Origin: Rachicladosporium sp. CCFEE 5018
Lineage: Eukaryota; Ascomycota; Dothideomycetes; Cladosporiales; Cladosporiaceae
Direction: 5' to 3'
Length of the DNA stretch: 64,000 bases
Assembly: GCA_002077045.2 (NCBI GenBank)
Contig: KZ111145.1
Coordinates: forward strand, 221,481 to 285,480
Shown one piece after another: positions 31,387 through 41,681 of this stretch. The notes beneath the pieces are model-generated. The model was not told the DNA's origin and searched no databases. It worked only from the letters and a program-made list of their open reading frames with translations. Position 1 is the first letter of the stretch; every line of letters starts with the position of its first letter. The translations under genes and the position numbers were made by a program.

Positions 31387-32740
31387 TTATATCCCCTCTC
31401 GCCACCTCGTCCGCCCATTCTTCCTCCCCGCATACACCTCTCCTATACTCCCATCCTCGCTCTGTGGCCGCCCGGCGCGTTCCTTCTCGACCTCCTGCGC
31501 CAACACAGTAGTAACCTGAATCCCTTCCTCGATGCCCGGTCCATGGCCCATCGTAGCGAACTCAATCTCATCGCTAGTATCCGAATCTTTGCCCCGTCCA
31601 GACCTCACAAAGGCAGAGTGGCTCGGCTGATCCCGACCGGAGAGCCCCTTACCCAGCGCATCGAGCGAAGCGCGGTTGCGGATGCCTCTGCGGACGCCGG
31701 AGCCGTAACCGACGTGCGTATTCGCTGCGTAGCCCGAGGAAAAGATGCGGGGGAACACTTGGAGCACCAGGGTTTTCAGCGTGGGGAGGCAGGAGCACAG
31801 GATGCCGATATTGACTTCGAGCGAGGACCAGATTGCCGCGAGGGGATTGTCCCAGGTGATGTCTTTGGTTTCGGTGAAGGCTGCGAGGTAGCCGAGGCGG
31901 AGGATGGAGATGATGCAGGTGAAGCCTCCAAGCGCGAAGACAACCATGAGGGCGTACTTTTGGCGTTTGGGGAGTTGGAGCTGGTTAAGAAAGGGCAGGG
32001 GAAGGGCGGCTGTGAGAATGTCGGTGATGATATTTACGCCGGAGTTGGTGAACCTGTGTGGAGTTAGTAAGGCCAGGGGAAGTATAGAGGTGGATGAATT
32101 GACCAAAGGACTTGCTGGTTGAAGCAATGTGAGCCCGGTTTGGCCTTGAGATCGGCGTCCCAGAATGCGGCGACGGGAGTGCAGAGGAAGACCGAGCTCA
32201 TGACCGTCCAGCAAGACCAGCAGCATAGGAATGCAATGAGAGTCCAACAGAGGAGTCGGAAGGCCCGGTAGGGAAAGATGCGCAAGTATTGCAGCAGAAT
32301 CGAGAGTTTGACGAAGAAGAGGCCGAGTTGGTAGACGACGATCGAAACCCAGAGTGGCTTGAGTGATGTGATCTGCTCCTCGAGGCTCAGATCAATAACG
32401 TGCCTTCCCATGCCGTATTTCACTACGGAGATGTGTCAGCATGGTGAATATCAGACTGGTTCTATTGACTCTGTCAAAAGATCCGCACAATCTCTGCAGC
32501 AATCTGCGGTCAGGGTACGTTCGAGAACGTATTGAGATACGCACCTTGGTAGCATTGTGCTACTGTGAGTCCAATCGTCATGATTGCCGCTATACTAATG
32601 GCAATGTCATCCTTGCCAGCGCTTCTCACCAAGATCAGTCGGCTGTAGAGGCGGAGAGCGACGGCAACAACCGCGACGACAGTGAAGGACACCGTGACGC
32701 CGACGACCGCCGAAGGGTCTGCATGGCCAGAAAGACCCAT
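31387..32740 (-). CDS. Rhodopsin-domain integral membrane protein, copy 2 (complete)
   Basis: Three exons (32740-32545, 32422-32104, 32053-31387) encode 393 residues. The first exon starts MGLSGHADPS and holds helix 1 and part of helix 2 (DDIAISIAAIMTIGLTVAQC). Exon 2 carries WVSIVVYQLGLFFVKLSILL and CWSCWTVMSSVFLCTPVAAFW. The junction reads FNQQVLWFTNSGVNIITD, the conserved N/D-containing helix of the fungal rhodopsin domain (PF20684-like). A hydrophilic tail of about 150 residues follows. Related proteins include Pth11-like receptors, but the CFEM domain is absent; ligand unknown. The first intron (122 nt) is longer than its neighbours. Confidence 0.85.
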
Positions 32741-34954
32741 GGCGCGATGAATAACGTGGAGCGCAGTCGTTCTGAGTAATCGCGTTATCAACCAAACAGA
32801 GACCAGTCTCCGGGACGTTCCCAACTGTCTTGATCCCACAATAAGATGCTCAGCTGCTAATTAGTACCAGTAGCCGGGTCCGAGGGGCAGTAGAGTACGA
32901 GGCCGGCTTGTTGCAGGAAGCTACAGTCCGGAGTTTTGCTGCAGTGAAACGGAGCACAAGAACCGCAGACGAGAAAGAGGCGTAGACGAGTGGAAACCAG
33001 CTTATACTTTCATATTGCAGCGCTACCAATCCCCACAGGGCTGCTCACCACCGCAGCCTCGACTCATAGGCTTCACCTAGAAGGACTTTCACCCCAGTGT
33101 ACGGCACGGGGAGGCGGACGTGGCGGTTGTGTTCGCTTGTAAGATGCCCATGACATGATCAGGTTTCGACACGCATGGCCTGCCCTGCATTTGGCCGGTG
33201 ACAAGCGCGAGTGGTGTGTCTTCGGAAGAACGCCTTGAATGGTGGCCGCGTCCGAGAGCTCCTAGGGCAGAGAATCGAGATCGACAGCTGCAGGCACAGA
33301 TGACCAGTGCGCGAGCATAGACCGGGTAAACCTGGTTGACACCAGTCAAGCAATCGTGCAAGCAGCCACATGGCGCTTCACTTCGGATGCGGCTAATCGG
33401 GCCACAGGCTACACGGTACAGATGATGCATTGCCGCAGCCCAGGAAGTCGTGTGCATGCTGTTGGAGACGAATCGTATTGCTGCATAATTGCAAGCAGCG
33501 CACGCAACGGATTGAGAATGGTCGCCGAAGATGATCCATTGCCCCGACTCACAGCACAGCACGTGGCTGACTAGCAGATTCCGACCTTCGAGAATGTGGT
33601 GAGCGGTGCGATCCCCAGATTCTTGGCGGCATGGCTGGCCCCTGTTAAGAAACGGTGATGCAGTACTTTGCTGGGTTGGTGGCGTCTACTTCCTTGCCAT
33701 GATCGCATTCTCCGTGTCGTGATGCCAGATTTGGCCTTGGCACTGACACATGGCATTGCCATTTAGCCATAGTTTTCGCAAGCAACTCAATCAATAGCAT
33801 TCAATCCCTTCTACCAGGAACTTCGTGCCAGTGTGGGTGCCATGTGGTGGTTGAGCATAGCACTTCGTGTCACTGTACATGTACACCGACTTCGAGCCGA
33901 GTAGTCGGCTCGTGCTCCGTCGATCGAAACGTGCAAAGCGAACCGAAGAACAGCACCAGGCCATGTCGATCGCCACGAGTTCTTCCGTCGCTCAAGGTGC
34001 GTCCACGAAAGCCGATCTGCGAACGACCTCTCCATGGGGTAGGGAGACCCTGCAGTACGCCTCTGACTCGCAATTGCCGTGACGAGTCGTGAATAGACTT
34101 TCTTTGAGGAGCTACTGCAGTCTTGCCCTGATAACCACGTGAAGCACAAGCAACGAGCATACCCGACGTATAACCTTGATTGATGCTTCTACTGTACAGC
34201 GATGCGTGGTAGACGCATTGTAAGAAACTCATCGCAGATCTGGGGAAGCTGAGAGTTGGTGGAGACAACGTCAGACTACATAGCATGAGCCTGTACAAAG
34301 TCGAACCAATCGAGCACTACCTTGCAGCCCCCGGTGCGGGCGCGCGATTCGATCGCTACGTGCACTCTACGTCCGCAAACCTAATACTGCTCGAGCTCCG
34401 GGAGGCATCGCCCGCACACTTCGCCCGCATATGTGGTGGCGCGATCAGACAGGAGCTTGCCCACACTGCAGCGCATTGCGTGGCATCGCCCAAACGTCGC
34501 ATTGATCCCAGCCTCCCAGGTACTGGTACTGCTATTCCTGATCATCGACCATATACGCCGACCGCTCTGCATAGGAGTGAGCAGCGCTAGAACAAGTCAT
34601 GCGTTTCGGCACTTCTTGGAGGCCCTAGATCTCTGCGAAGTGACTTCGGACGCTAGCTACAGCGCCTTGGTTGAATGCTTTGCGACAAGCTAGTCGAATC
34701 ACGCCCTCGCCTCAGCACATCCTGCTTTGTCTGCGTTGACTATCTAATAAAGGATCTGCTTATTGTAGCCACGGTAGCCCCGACCAGGAGCCGCTCTGCG
34801 TCGACAATCGCCCTCTCCGACATCGCTGGGCTCGACACGCAACCTTCCTCGCGGTCAACCTTGGATTTTCTTATGAGCACCTTGATATCCGGATCATGTA
34901 TGCCACTGTAGTGGTCGCATACGCAGTACCGCTCACTGAGCATCCCCACACGGC
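32741..34954. other. Gene-poor stretch, nothing supported
   Basis: A 2.2 kb interval between the rhodopsin-domain gene and the HET gene. Several open frames of 60-157 codons overlap on both strands, but none has a recognisable domain, membrane segment pattern or believable exon structure. No transposon or tRNA signature was seen. Confidence 0.5.
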
Positions 34955-37410
34955 TCATCGAATCGGTATTGCCTCACACATTTCCTCATCGAATGCCTCG
35001 CCATTCATGACGCCATGCACATAAGCCTCCCCCATCAGAGTAAATGTGACCTGGTCCGCTGGTCTCAGACACAGCGGAACGCGACCACCTTTACAGACCA
35101 CTATCAAGTCACCTACCCCTGCCGATCTGGGCAGTAAGGCAAGTCTACCCTTCGCAGTCCTACCCATGCGCCTATTGTATACATGATCCAGCACAACGCT
35201 GAACTCTCCAAATGACTGCCAGGTCTTGCGTAGATATCCCGCGAAAGCGAGTGGTTTGTACAGCTTCGTAGCAGCGGATTTCATTAGCAGGAGGTTCCGA
35301 ACCGGCGAGAGGGTTCCAAGCCATTCTTCGAAAACCCGCTTTGTAGCCTCGGGGCCAGCAGGGAGACTTTTTCCCGCGGTCAGTACGTCTAGGTAGATGG
35401 CCTTGTTCTCGGCCGTGAACGTCGCAGGCCCCTTGTCATATAGCTTTGCGAGCTTTTCCCACTCCACAAAGCGTTCAAGCGGTTCAAGTGACCTGAATAG
35501 CTCATGGAACATCAGGTGCAATGCGCTACCCATCCATCTGAAAGCGCCAGGTGTTTCTCGCAGAAAATATTTTGCGTATTGCCCCAAAGGAGCGTCGTCG
35601 TCAATCTCTGTCGAGAACGGCTCAGGAGTACCAGAGAGTCGTTCATCCATATCATCGAACCAGTCCTGCATGGAATCCATATTCCCGGCAACTTCGGTGA
35701 TGTAATCAATGGTATGACCCTTGAGCATCAGAACGTCACCTTGCCCACTGATACGAAGCTCTGGAGCAGTGCGTAGACTGGCGTTTGGTAGCAAAGATGT
35801 GCTCGCTTTCTCTACTGTGAAGGGAGTTGCCTGGGCTGGTCGAGTCCAATCAGGTATCCACGAGGGGAAGCTTTCCGTTGGTTCTGCCATGCCAACGATG
35901 TCGAGATTACTGCCGTGCGCCAAGATGGAGCGAGCAACATCTCGAAAGACTTGCTGGGAGGGCACAGTGTAGTCCGGCACGATTTCGAGATCAGCGATGT
36001 TCTTGCCTACGAGCCCAAGCATCGAGTATACCTTATCCGCTGCATTCGTAGCTTCTCGAAACCGACACTTATGCAGTAGACTCAACAGAAGGTCGGCTGG
36101 GCGCTCTGTGCTCATAATGAACTCGGATGGAGCGATCATACTGGCATAGGTCTCGTGAGGGTCACGCACGGCACCCATGATGCTTGATTCCAATACTCCG
36201 ATCTTGGTCGCGAAGTCGATGCCTCTCGTGTAATCAGTCCAGGGTAGTGTGTCAAATCCACACACAATGACCGCTGTCTGCGCGAGAGCGACCTCTTGCA
36301 CCACCCATACTCGCCAGAACCATGGGCGATCGGTGATGGGGTTGATGGCATCCCTCAGAGCCTCAAGCGCGCGAGCGTCTTCCGGCAGAGTATTGCTGGA
36401 CTTTCCGGAGATATCGTCACCGGACTCAGATGGAACCATGTACGCCAAGATCTCAGATGTCTTGAGAGTCGCATGGTCATGGGCTCGTGGCTGGTCTCCC
36501 GGTAACTGGATTGAGTTTCTTGTAGCAGCCCGGCTCAGTCCGACAATCGCAGTGAAACCTTGATGGCTATTGTCACTAGATACTCCGAGCCATATAGTGG
36601 TCTGGACCGCATTGCGATAGATATCGCCCATGATACTGACTTGCGCACTTCGCTCTGCCAGATCAGCTTGGTTGATACAAATCGCATCTACCCAGAGACG
36701 TCGCGACCTAGCACGCTTGCGTAGATGCCGCAAAGCGGCTCGTAGATTCGAAGTTACCTTCATTATTCTGCCATCAATCTTGATGATGACGGGATCGGCG
36801 GTGTCGCCCCAGCAATATGATAGAGCTTCATAAGGCGGACAGATGGCAAGTTTGTAGGCACTGATCGTGCACTGAATATCGTCTTCGAAGTCGCCAGCCA
36901 ATACTTGGAGGAGTCTCAGACATTTCTCTCCTTCTTTCAGCTTGACGTTGTCGCCGTCATAATCGTAACCCTCGCCATACGGACAGTCGAATGTGTCTTC
37001 CTGTAAATCACGAGCATCAGCTCTAGAACACTCCAGTCACGATTGGATCTGTGTCTAGTCGCCTATGTCAAGTCGTCCAAGATCATAACGGGCTGAGAGC
37101 ATTGCGAGAGCAAGCCTCTGGTCGGTGCAAATGCCCAGCAGGGCGCAAGGCATCTTCAAAAGGTTGGAAGACGTGTTCGTCGAGCGCCTGCGCGCGTGAC
37201 CCGTCGTAAGTAATGTAAGAGGTTTCAAACAGGACTTTCCCAGGCATATGCAGCCAAAGAGATACACCGACCTGCACTCACCAACGGCGATAGCACAGGC
37301 TTCTCATATACCCAAGCAAGTCGTGGATCGACGGTATACACGGACGCGACGTCTTCGCCTCCTTCCCGCAGAGGTCGCCATGCCTTGTCACGGAAGAAAG
37401 CCTTCGACAT
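34955..37410 (-). CDS. HET-domain (heterokaryon incompatibility-type) protein
   Basis: The main exon (37000-34955, 682 codons with stop) carries the three HET blocks: YEALSYCWGD, LWVDAICINQ and QVSIMGDIYRNAVQTTIWLG, followed by a long C-terminal region ending in a LLPRSAGVGDLIVVCKGG-type segment common to fungal HET proteins. HET domains are TIR-like modules used in non-self recognition and regulated cell death. There is no ATG at the start of this exon. A 43-codon first exon at 37410-37282 (MSKAFFRDKAW..) has an ATG, a GTGAGT donor and the right phase, but the intron would be 281 nt, so the 5' model is tentative; the total would be 724 residues. Confidence 0.84.
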
Positions 37411-37709
37411 GTTGGCTGCGAGATGCTTCCTTCAAGCGCTCACATGCGGGCTGAACAAGAAATTCGTTAAAGGTATGTGATCTGGGAACCTCTGAGGAGT
37501 CCGCATCGAATTGTACGTCTGCAGCACTGCTATACAGCAGCGATGACAATATTCATGCGTGCTACTGAGACGACGCGATTAGTTCTTTCGTGCAGCTGAG
37601 AACTACTTGGTGTCGGTACCTCGTCCTTCCTTAGTCATCTTGATATCGGTGTAGCAGGCGTGCGAGAACCGATCATTCGACCAATGAAATCCCATCACTG
37701 ACTACTTCC
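37411..37709. promoter_or_regulatory. Divergent promoter, HET gene / ArsH
   Basis: About 300 bp between the probable first exon of the HET gene and the most upstream ArsH start. No specific element recognised. Confidence 0.35.
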
Positions 37710-38903
37710 ATGCGGCAAACTGTCGACTCTATCAATGTCCTTGCAGATACCGAATATCCATGTCTACTTCATTATTGTTCTATTCGTGGTAAAGACATGA
37801 TATCTCGATCGTCGCGTTGCATTAGACAGGTCTCTCGGAACTCGATAATTGCTCATCTGAAGCCGCCGACATCGAACGCCCATCGGAGCTGGACGACGAT
37901 ACGGACCATGGCGACAACCACCACACCGCCGATGACGAATGGTGACCTGAACAACACATCCTCCATGCGCGCAACGAAGAAGCTAGCAACAGACAAAGCC
38001 TACTCATTCCTCTCGCTCGCGATACCTGCAGACATGGACGACCCAGTGATTCGAAAGTCCCACCGACCATTCATCCTCGACGATGAAGTAACAGCTTCAG
38101 ATTGGGTGTCCCGTCTCGAACTTGCCAAAGTCACCGAAACGTCGCACGGCGCGATCCTACAGTCTGGCACGAGGCTGAGGGTACTTGTGATCTACGGCAG
38201 CTTACGGACGAGATCTTACTCCAAGCTGCTAGCCTACGAGATAAGTCGGATCCTTTGGCGTCTAGGCTGCGATGTCCGCGTCTACGATCCCACTGGTCTG
38301 CCGATGAAAGACGATGCGAATCACGACCATCCTAAAGTCCAGGAGTTGCGTGATTTGTCGCGGTGGAGCGATGGGCATTTTTGGGTGAGCCCAGAGCAAC
38401 ACGGGAATCTCGTGAGTCCAGCCCAGACTTCCAGCTCTGCTCAATTGGAAATCTAACAGATGCGATAGACCGGCGTCTTCAAAACCCAAATCGACTGGAT
38501 ACCCCTCTCCACCGGCTCCGTTCGCCCAACACAAGGCCGCACACTAGGTCTCGCTATGGTCTCTGGCGGCTCCCAATCGTTCAACACCGTCAATTCGCTC
38601 CGTATATTAGGTCGCTGGATGCGAATGTTCGCCATCCCGAATCAGTCCTCAATTCCAATGGCTTACAAGCAGTTTACCGCCGAGGATGCTGCGGAGGGCG
38701 GAAGCAGGTTGATGGAAGGCGGCAATCGGGATCGGGTTGTCGATTGCGTCGAGGAGTTTGTGAAGTATAGTCTTGTTATGCGGGAGCACTTTGAGTTGTT
38801 TGGGGATCGATATAGTGAGCGGCCGAGAGTCGAGCCGGGGACTGATGAAGAAGTTGACAGGCTGACTGTGAAGGTGAATGGCGTAGATCTGGGGAGCATA
38901 TAG
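37710..38903 (+). CDS. arsH: ArsH, NADPH-dependent FMN reductase (organoarsenical resistance)
   Basis: Two exons (37710-38411, 38469-38903) give 378 residues from the most upstream ATG. The flavodoxin-like core reads YGSLRTRSYSKLLAYE, then HPKVQELRDLSRWSDGHFWV and, across the intron, HGNL-TGVFKTQIDWIPLSTG, followed by SGGSQSFNTVNSLRILGRWM and FAIPNQSS, all hallmark ArsH blocks. ArsH oxidises trivalent organoarsenicals using NADPH and FMN. The N-terminus is long for the family: possible starts are 37710, 37797 and 37908. From 37797 it reads MISRSSRCIRQVSRNSII, Arg/Ser-rich without acidic residues, like a mitochondrial presequence. No other ars gene is nearby. Confidence 0.92.
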
Positions 38904-39709
38904 GATTGCCCTACGGCAGGCCGGAAGAATAGGCGTTGTGGGTATGGTGCATGGTACATTTCAGGCTATTGCATAGCGGCGGAGCACAGCATGCAGAGGG
39001 TCTGCGATCTAGACGATATATGTACATTATACACTTCTCTATGCGTTGGTATTGGCGGGCCGCAACTTTCCTCCCTTGAGCTACACGTACTCCTCTCGCC
39101 TGATGTCCTGGATGATCTAGTGCCCTGTCGTTGCTCGACACGCTTACTATGCAAAAAACACTCCGCGGCATCCTTGAGACACGTGCTCTGCAGCATCAAA
39201 GAAGCTATTGCATTCGCCATTCCGTGTGCAAGGTTAGCCACCGAAACCCTCCCCTTATCCTCTGACGACCAGGGAAGCATTGCCGGCTTGGATGCCGCAA
39301 AGCACAGCCTCACAGCTGTCGAGAGTCGAAGCAGCCATTCGTTGTCTTTGTCCATCGATCAGATAGCTGAGATGTAGGACAGCCGTGCGAGCGCAGGTCC
39401 ATCATTTCAGAAAAGGTCCTGATCATGCTCCCTAGATCGCTCCTTCCTCAGATCCACACCATCGGATCCTCCTTCCTTGCCAATTCGCCCTCGTTGTCGC
39501 AAGTTCACTGGCTCGCTTGCGCGCAAGCTAACGGCAGCCGACTTTCTTATTTGGACCTCGACTTGACGTCAACAAGCGTGCCGGGATATCCGTGCTCACA
39601 GTGTTGTGTAGTAGAACCACTCATGCATCGGGCCACCAAGTCCGTGGCGACGTGAACATGACCCCCTTGCAGCTCTCTGTTCGTAATCGCTTGTATTGCG
39701 TGCGAATTC
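38904..39709. other. Intergenic, convergent 3' ends
   Basis: An 806 bp interval between the ArsH and bZIP stops. One 128-codon open frame (38991-39377) shows no recognisable features and is not called. Confidence 0.4.
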
Positions 39710-40474
39710 TCAGCCGGCAAGCGACATAAGCACGGAGTTCTTCACAGTCGTCCGCTTCGCCCTACTACACCCTAGCGACGGCCACACAGACTCTGGATCC
39801 TCCTCCCCTCTCAGCGTCGTAATAATCCTTGCAGCCTCCTCACAGTCCATCTCATCACAATTGCGCTTCCTCGTCTCCTCGCCTGCAGCACTCGACGTTC
39901 CGCAGCCGCCGCTGCGGTAGCGCTCGGCCATTGGGTCGGGGTAATCTGTTGGTGTAGGCGGAACGTATGTATGCGCGTCCAGATCCGGCTGAATGTTCGG
40001 ATTGCTGTAAGTGGCGGACTGCGTGCTCATGCCGGAGTCGTGCGGGCTGCGGCTGTAGCGCGAAAGTGGTCGGGTGTCCATTGGGATCGGTGGGGTGGGT
40101 GCTGATACTGGCTGCGCTTGCAATGACGGATCATATCTTGGGATCGCGATTCTCTCGTGACTCGGCTCCATAGCATGCGCCCCTCCTCTGACCCAGCTGT
40201 CGATCTCGGCATTCGCAATGCCTTTACTCGCGAGCAATTGCCTGAGCGATCTATTCTCCTCTACCACTGTGCGGGCGGCCTGTTGCACGACTTCGGTCGC
40301 CTGGATGCCCTTCTTTTCCAGTGCCTGTAGCCTCCCTTCTAATTCTTGCGTATACCCTTTCCGCCTCTCACGAAGCCTCCGCTGGTTCTCTCTGTTCCGC
40401 TCGCGCTCCGAGAGTTTGCCTGCTTTCGTAGTCGGGGCGCTGCCGGCCATGGGAGAGTCTCCAACCGCGGTCAT
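39710..40474 (-). CDS. bZIP transcription factor
   Basis: A 254-residue single-exon protein. The basic region ERNRENQRRLRERRKGY near residues 25-41 fits the fungal bZIP pattern N-x7-R, and is followed by a leucine-zipper heptad run (LEGRLQALEKKG..VVQQAARTVVEENRSLRQLL). The rest is Pro/Ser-rich and probably an activation region; a C-terminal CDEMDCEEAARIITTLRG motif occurs in related fungal bZIPs. It is transcribed divergently from the TLC-domain gene and converges with arsH, so shared regulation with arsH is not implied. Confidence 0.85.
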   Translation of the reverse strand: MTAVGDSPMAGSAPTTKAGKLSERERNRENQRRLRERRKGYTQELEGRLQALEKKGIQATEVVQQAARTVVEENRSLRQLLASKGIANAEIDSWVRGGAHAMEPSHERIAIPRYDPSLQAQPVSAPTPPIPMDTRPLSRYSRSPHDSGMSTQSATYSNPNIQPDLDAHTYVPPTPTDYPDPMAERYRSGGCGTSSAAGEETRKRNCDEMDCEEAARIITTLRGEEDPESVWPSLGCSRAKRTTVKNSVLMSLAG

Positions 40475-40750
40475 CGCAATAGCCAGGACACTGGATCCCC
40501 TCTCGAGTCGTCTTTGCCGTGGCCTATCAGGCTATGCCATCGATCTGCCTCAAATGCCAATGTCTGCAGTCTAGACCAACCCAAGCACTTGGTCACTCTG
40601 CCAAGCCCATCCAGATCTCGGCCCCTCGGCCTCTTATTTCGCCGAGATCTATCACAGAGCCATTGGCTTCACCAACGCACATCAACGTTGTCGAGCATCA
40701 CTTTTGATATTTGGACCCGACCAACAGTGCTTTCGTCGTCCGTTGTCGCG
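40475..40750. promoter_or_regulatory. Divergent promoter, bZIP / TLC-domain gene
   Basis: A 276 bp head-to-head interval; no element assigned. Confidence 0.4.
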
Positions 40751-41659
40751 ATGGCGACCTCCTCTTCCCCTGTCTCCCTCTCGCGCGCCCCCTGGTCCCT
40801 CGGCCTGTCCCGCGCCCTACACCTCCACACCCTCCCCCTCCACGCCAACACCCTCCTCCTTAGCGCCCTAACCTACCAAACCCTCTTCTCCCTCGTCTCG
40901 CCTCCCCTCTCTCGCCGTCTAGCCCCCAGATCTTACCCCACTTTCCCGCTCAAGACGCGCCTGAACTGGGACACCCGCGTCACGGGCCTTGTGCAGGCGG
41001 TGTTTATCTGCACTGCCGCGCTACGGGTGATCGCGAGTGATCCGACGAGAGTGGGGAGCACGTGGGAGACGAGGCTATGGGGGTATAGTCCTGCCGCGGG
41101 GAAGGTGCAGGCTTGGGCCGCTGGGTACTTTTTGTGGGATATTTTGATAAGCACGAGGTGGGTTGACATGTATGGGCCTACGGCTCTCATGCATGCGGTC
41201 GCGGCGTTTGTGGTGACGATGATTGGATTCGTGTGTATACTCTGTATGATGCATGTGGATGAAATCGGAACGAAACGGCTGACAGGAGGTGTACAGCGAC
41301 CATTCGGGAACTACTACGGCGTCAATTTTGTGCTGTACGAATTGTCTACGCCATTCCTGAATTTACATTGGATGCTGAACAAGCTCTCTCCTACGCCTGA
41401 AGAAGAGCCTTCGGACTTGCAAGTCTACAACGGTTTTGCACTCGTGGGCACGTTCTTTGGCTGCCGGCTGGTATGGGGCACTTACCAGACCTGGCTGCTC
41501 ACGCAGGACATGCTCTCGGCTTGGAGAGCTGGACCCGTGCCAGAGCTCTTATTCGGGACGTATCTGCTTGCCAATACTGCGCTGACTGGTCTGAACTTCT
41601 TCTGGTTCTCGAAGATGGTGGGGACGTTGAGGAAGCGGCTGGGTGGACGGAAGGGCTAG
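40751..41659 (+). CDS. TLC-domain (TRAM/LAG1/CLN8, TMEM56/TLCD4-like) membrane protein
   Basis: A multi-pass ER-type membrane protein of the TLC family, thought to act in lipid metabolism or sensing. The frame is open throughout, but alignment by eye shows that 41231-41296 is an intron of 66 nt without stop codons: removing it joins MIGF to RPFGNYYGVNFVLYELSTPF, the conserved family block, in phase 0. The spliced product (exons 40751-41230 and 41297-41659) has 280 residues. Other landmarks are GYFLWDILISTRWVDMYGP, FLNLHWMLNKL, YNGFALVGTFFGCRLVWGTY and LNFFWFSKM. It ends 22 bp before the convergent LEU2 stop. Confidence 0.87.
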   Translation: MATSSSPVSLSRAPWSLGLSRALHLHTLPLHANTLLLSALTYQTLFSLVSPPLSRRLAPRSYPTFPLKTRLNWDTRVTGLVQAVFICTAALRVIASDPTRVGSTWETRLWGYSPAAGKVQAWAAGYFLWDILISTRWVDMYGPTALMHAVAAFVVTMIGFVCILCMMHVDEIGTKRLTGGVQRPFGNYYGVNFVLYELSTPFLNLHWMLNKLSPTPEEEPSDLQVYNGFALVGTFFGCRLVWGTYQTWLLTQDMLSAWRAGPVPELLFGTYLLANTALTGLNFFWFSKMVGTLRKRLGGRKG

Positions 41660-41681
41660 GAAAGCTGAGGACGGGTGATAT

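Larger units (their letters stand above)
24649..31986. repeat. Large direct duplication, copy 2
   Basis: This is the counterpart of 1-7337, with the same four genes in the same order. Copy 2 continues beyond 31986 into the 5' exons of the membrane protein, where copy 1 is interrupted by the N gap. The left boundary is unknown. All four genes have open frames and intact splice sites here. Confidence 0.95.

Noticed and set aside
33089..33562. A 157-codon minus-strand frame in the gene-poor region
   Set aside because: No domain, no consistent hydrophobic pattern and competing overlapping frames; most likely chance.
37710..40474. ArsH and bZIP as one regulated arsenic cluster
   Set aside because: The genes are convergent with an 806 bp gap and no arsenite efflux pump or arsenate reductase is nearby, so adjacency alone does not support a cluster.
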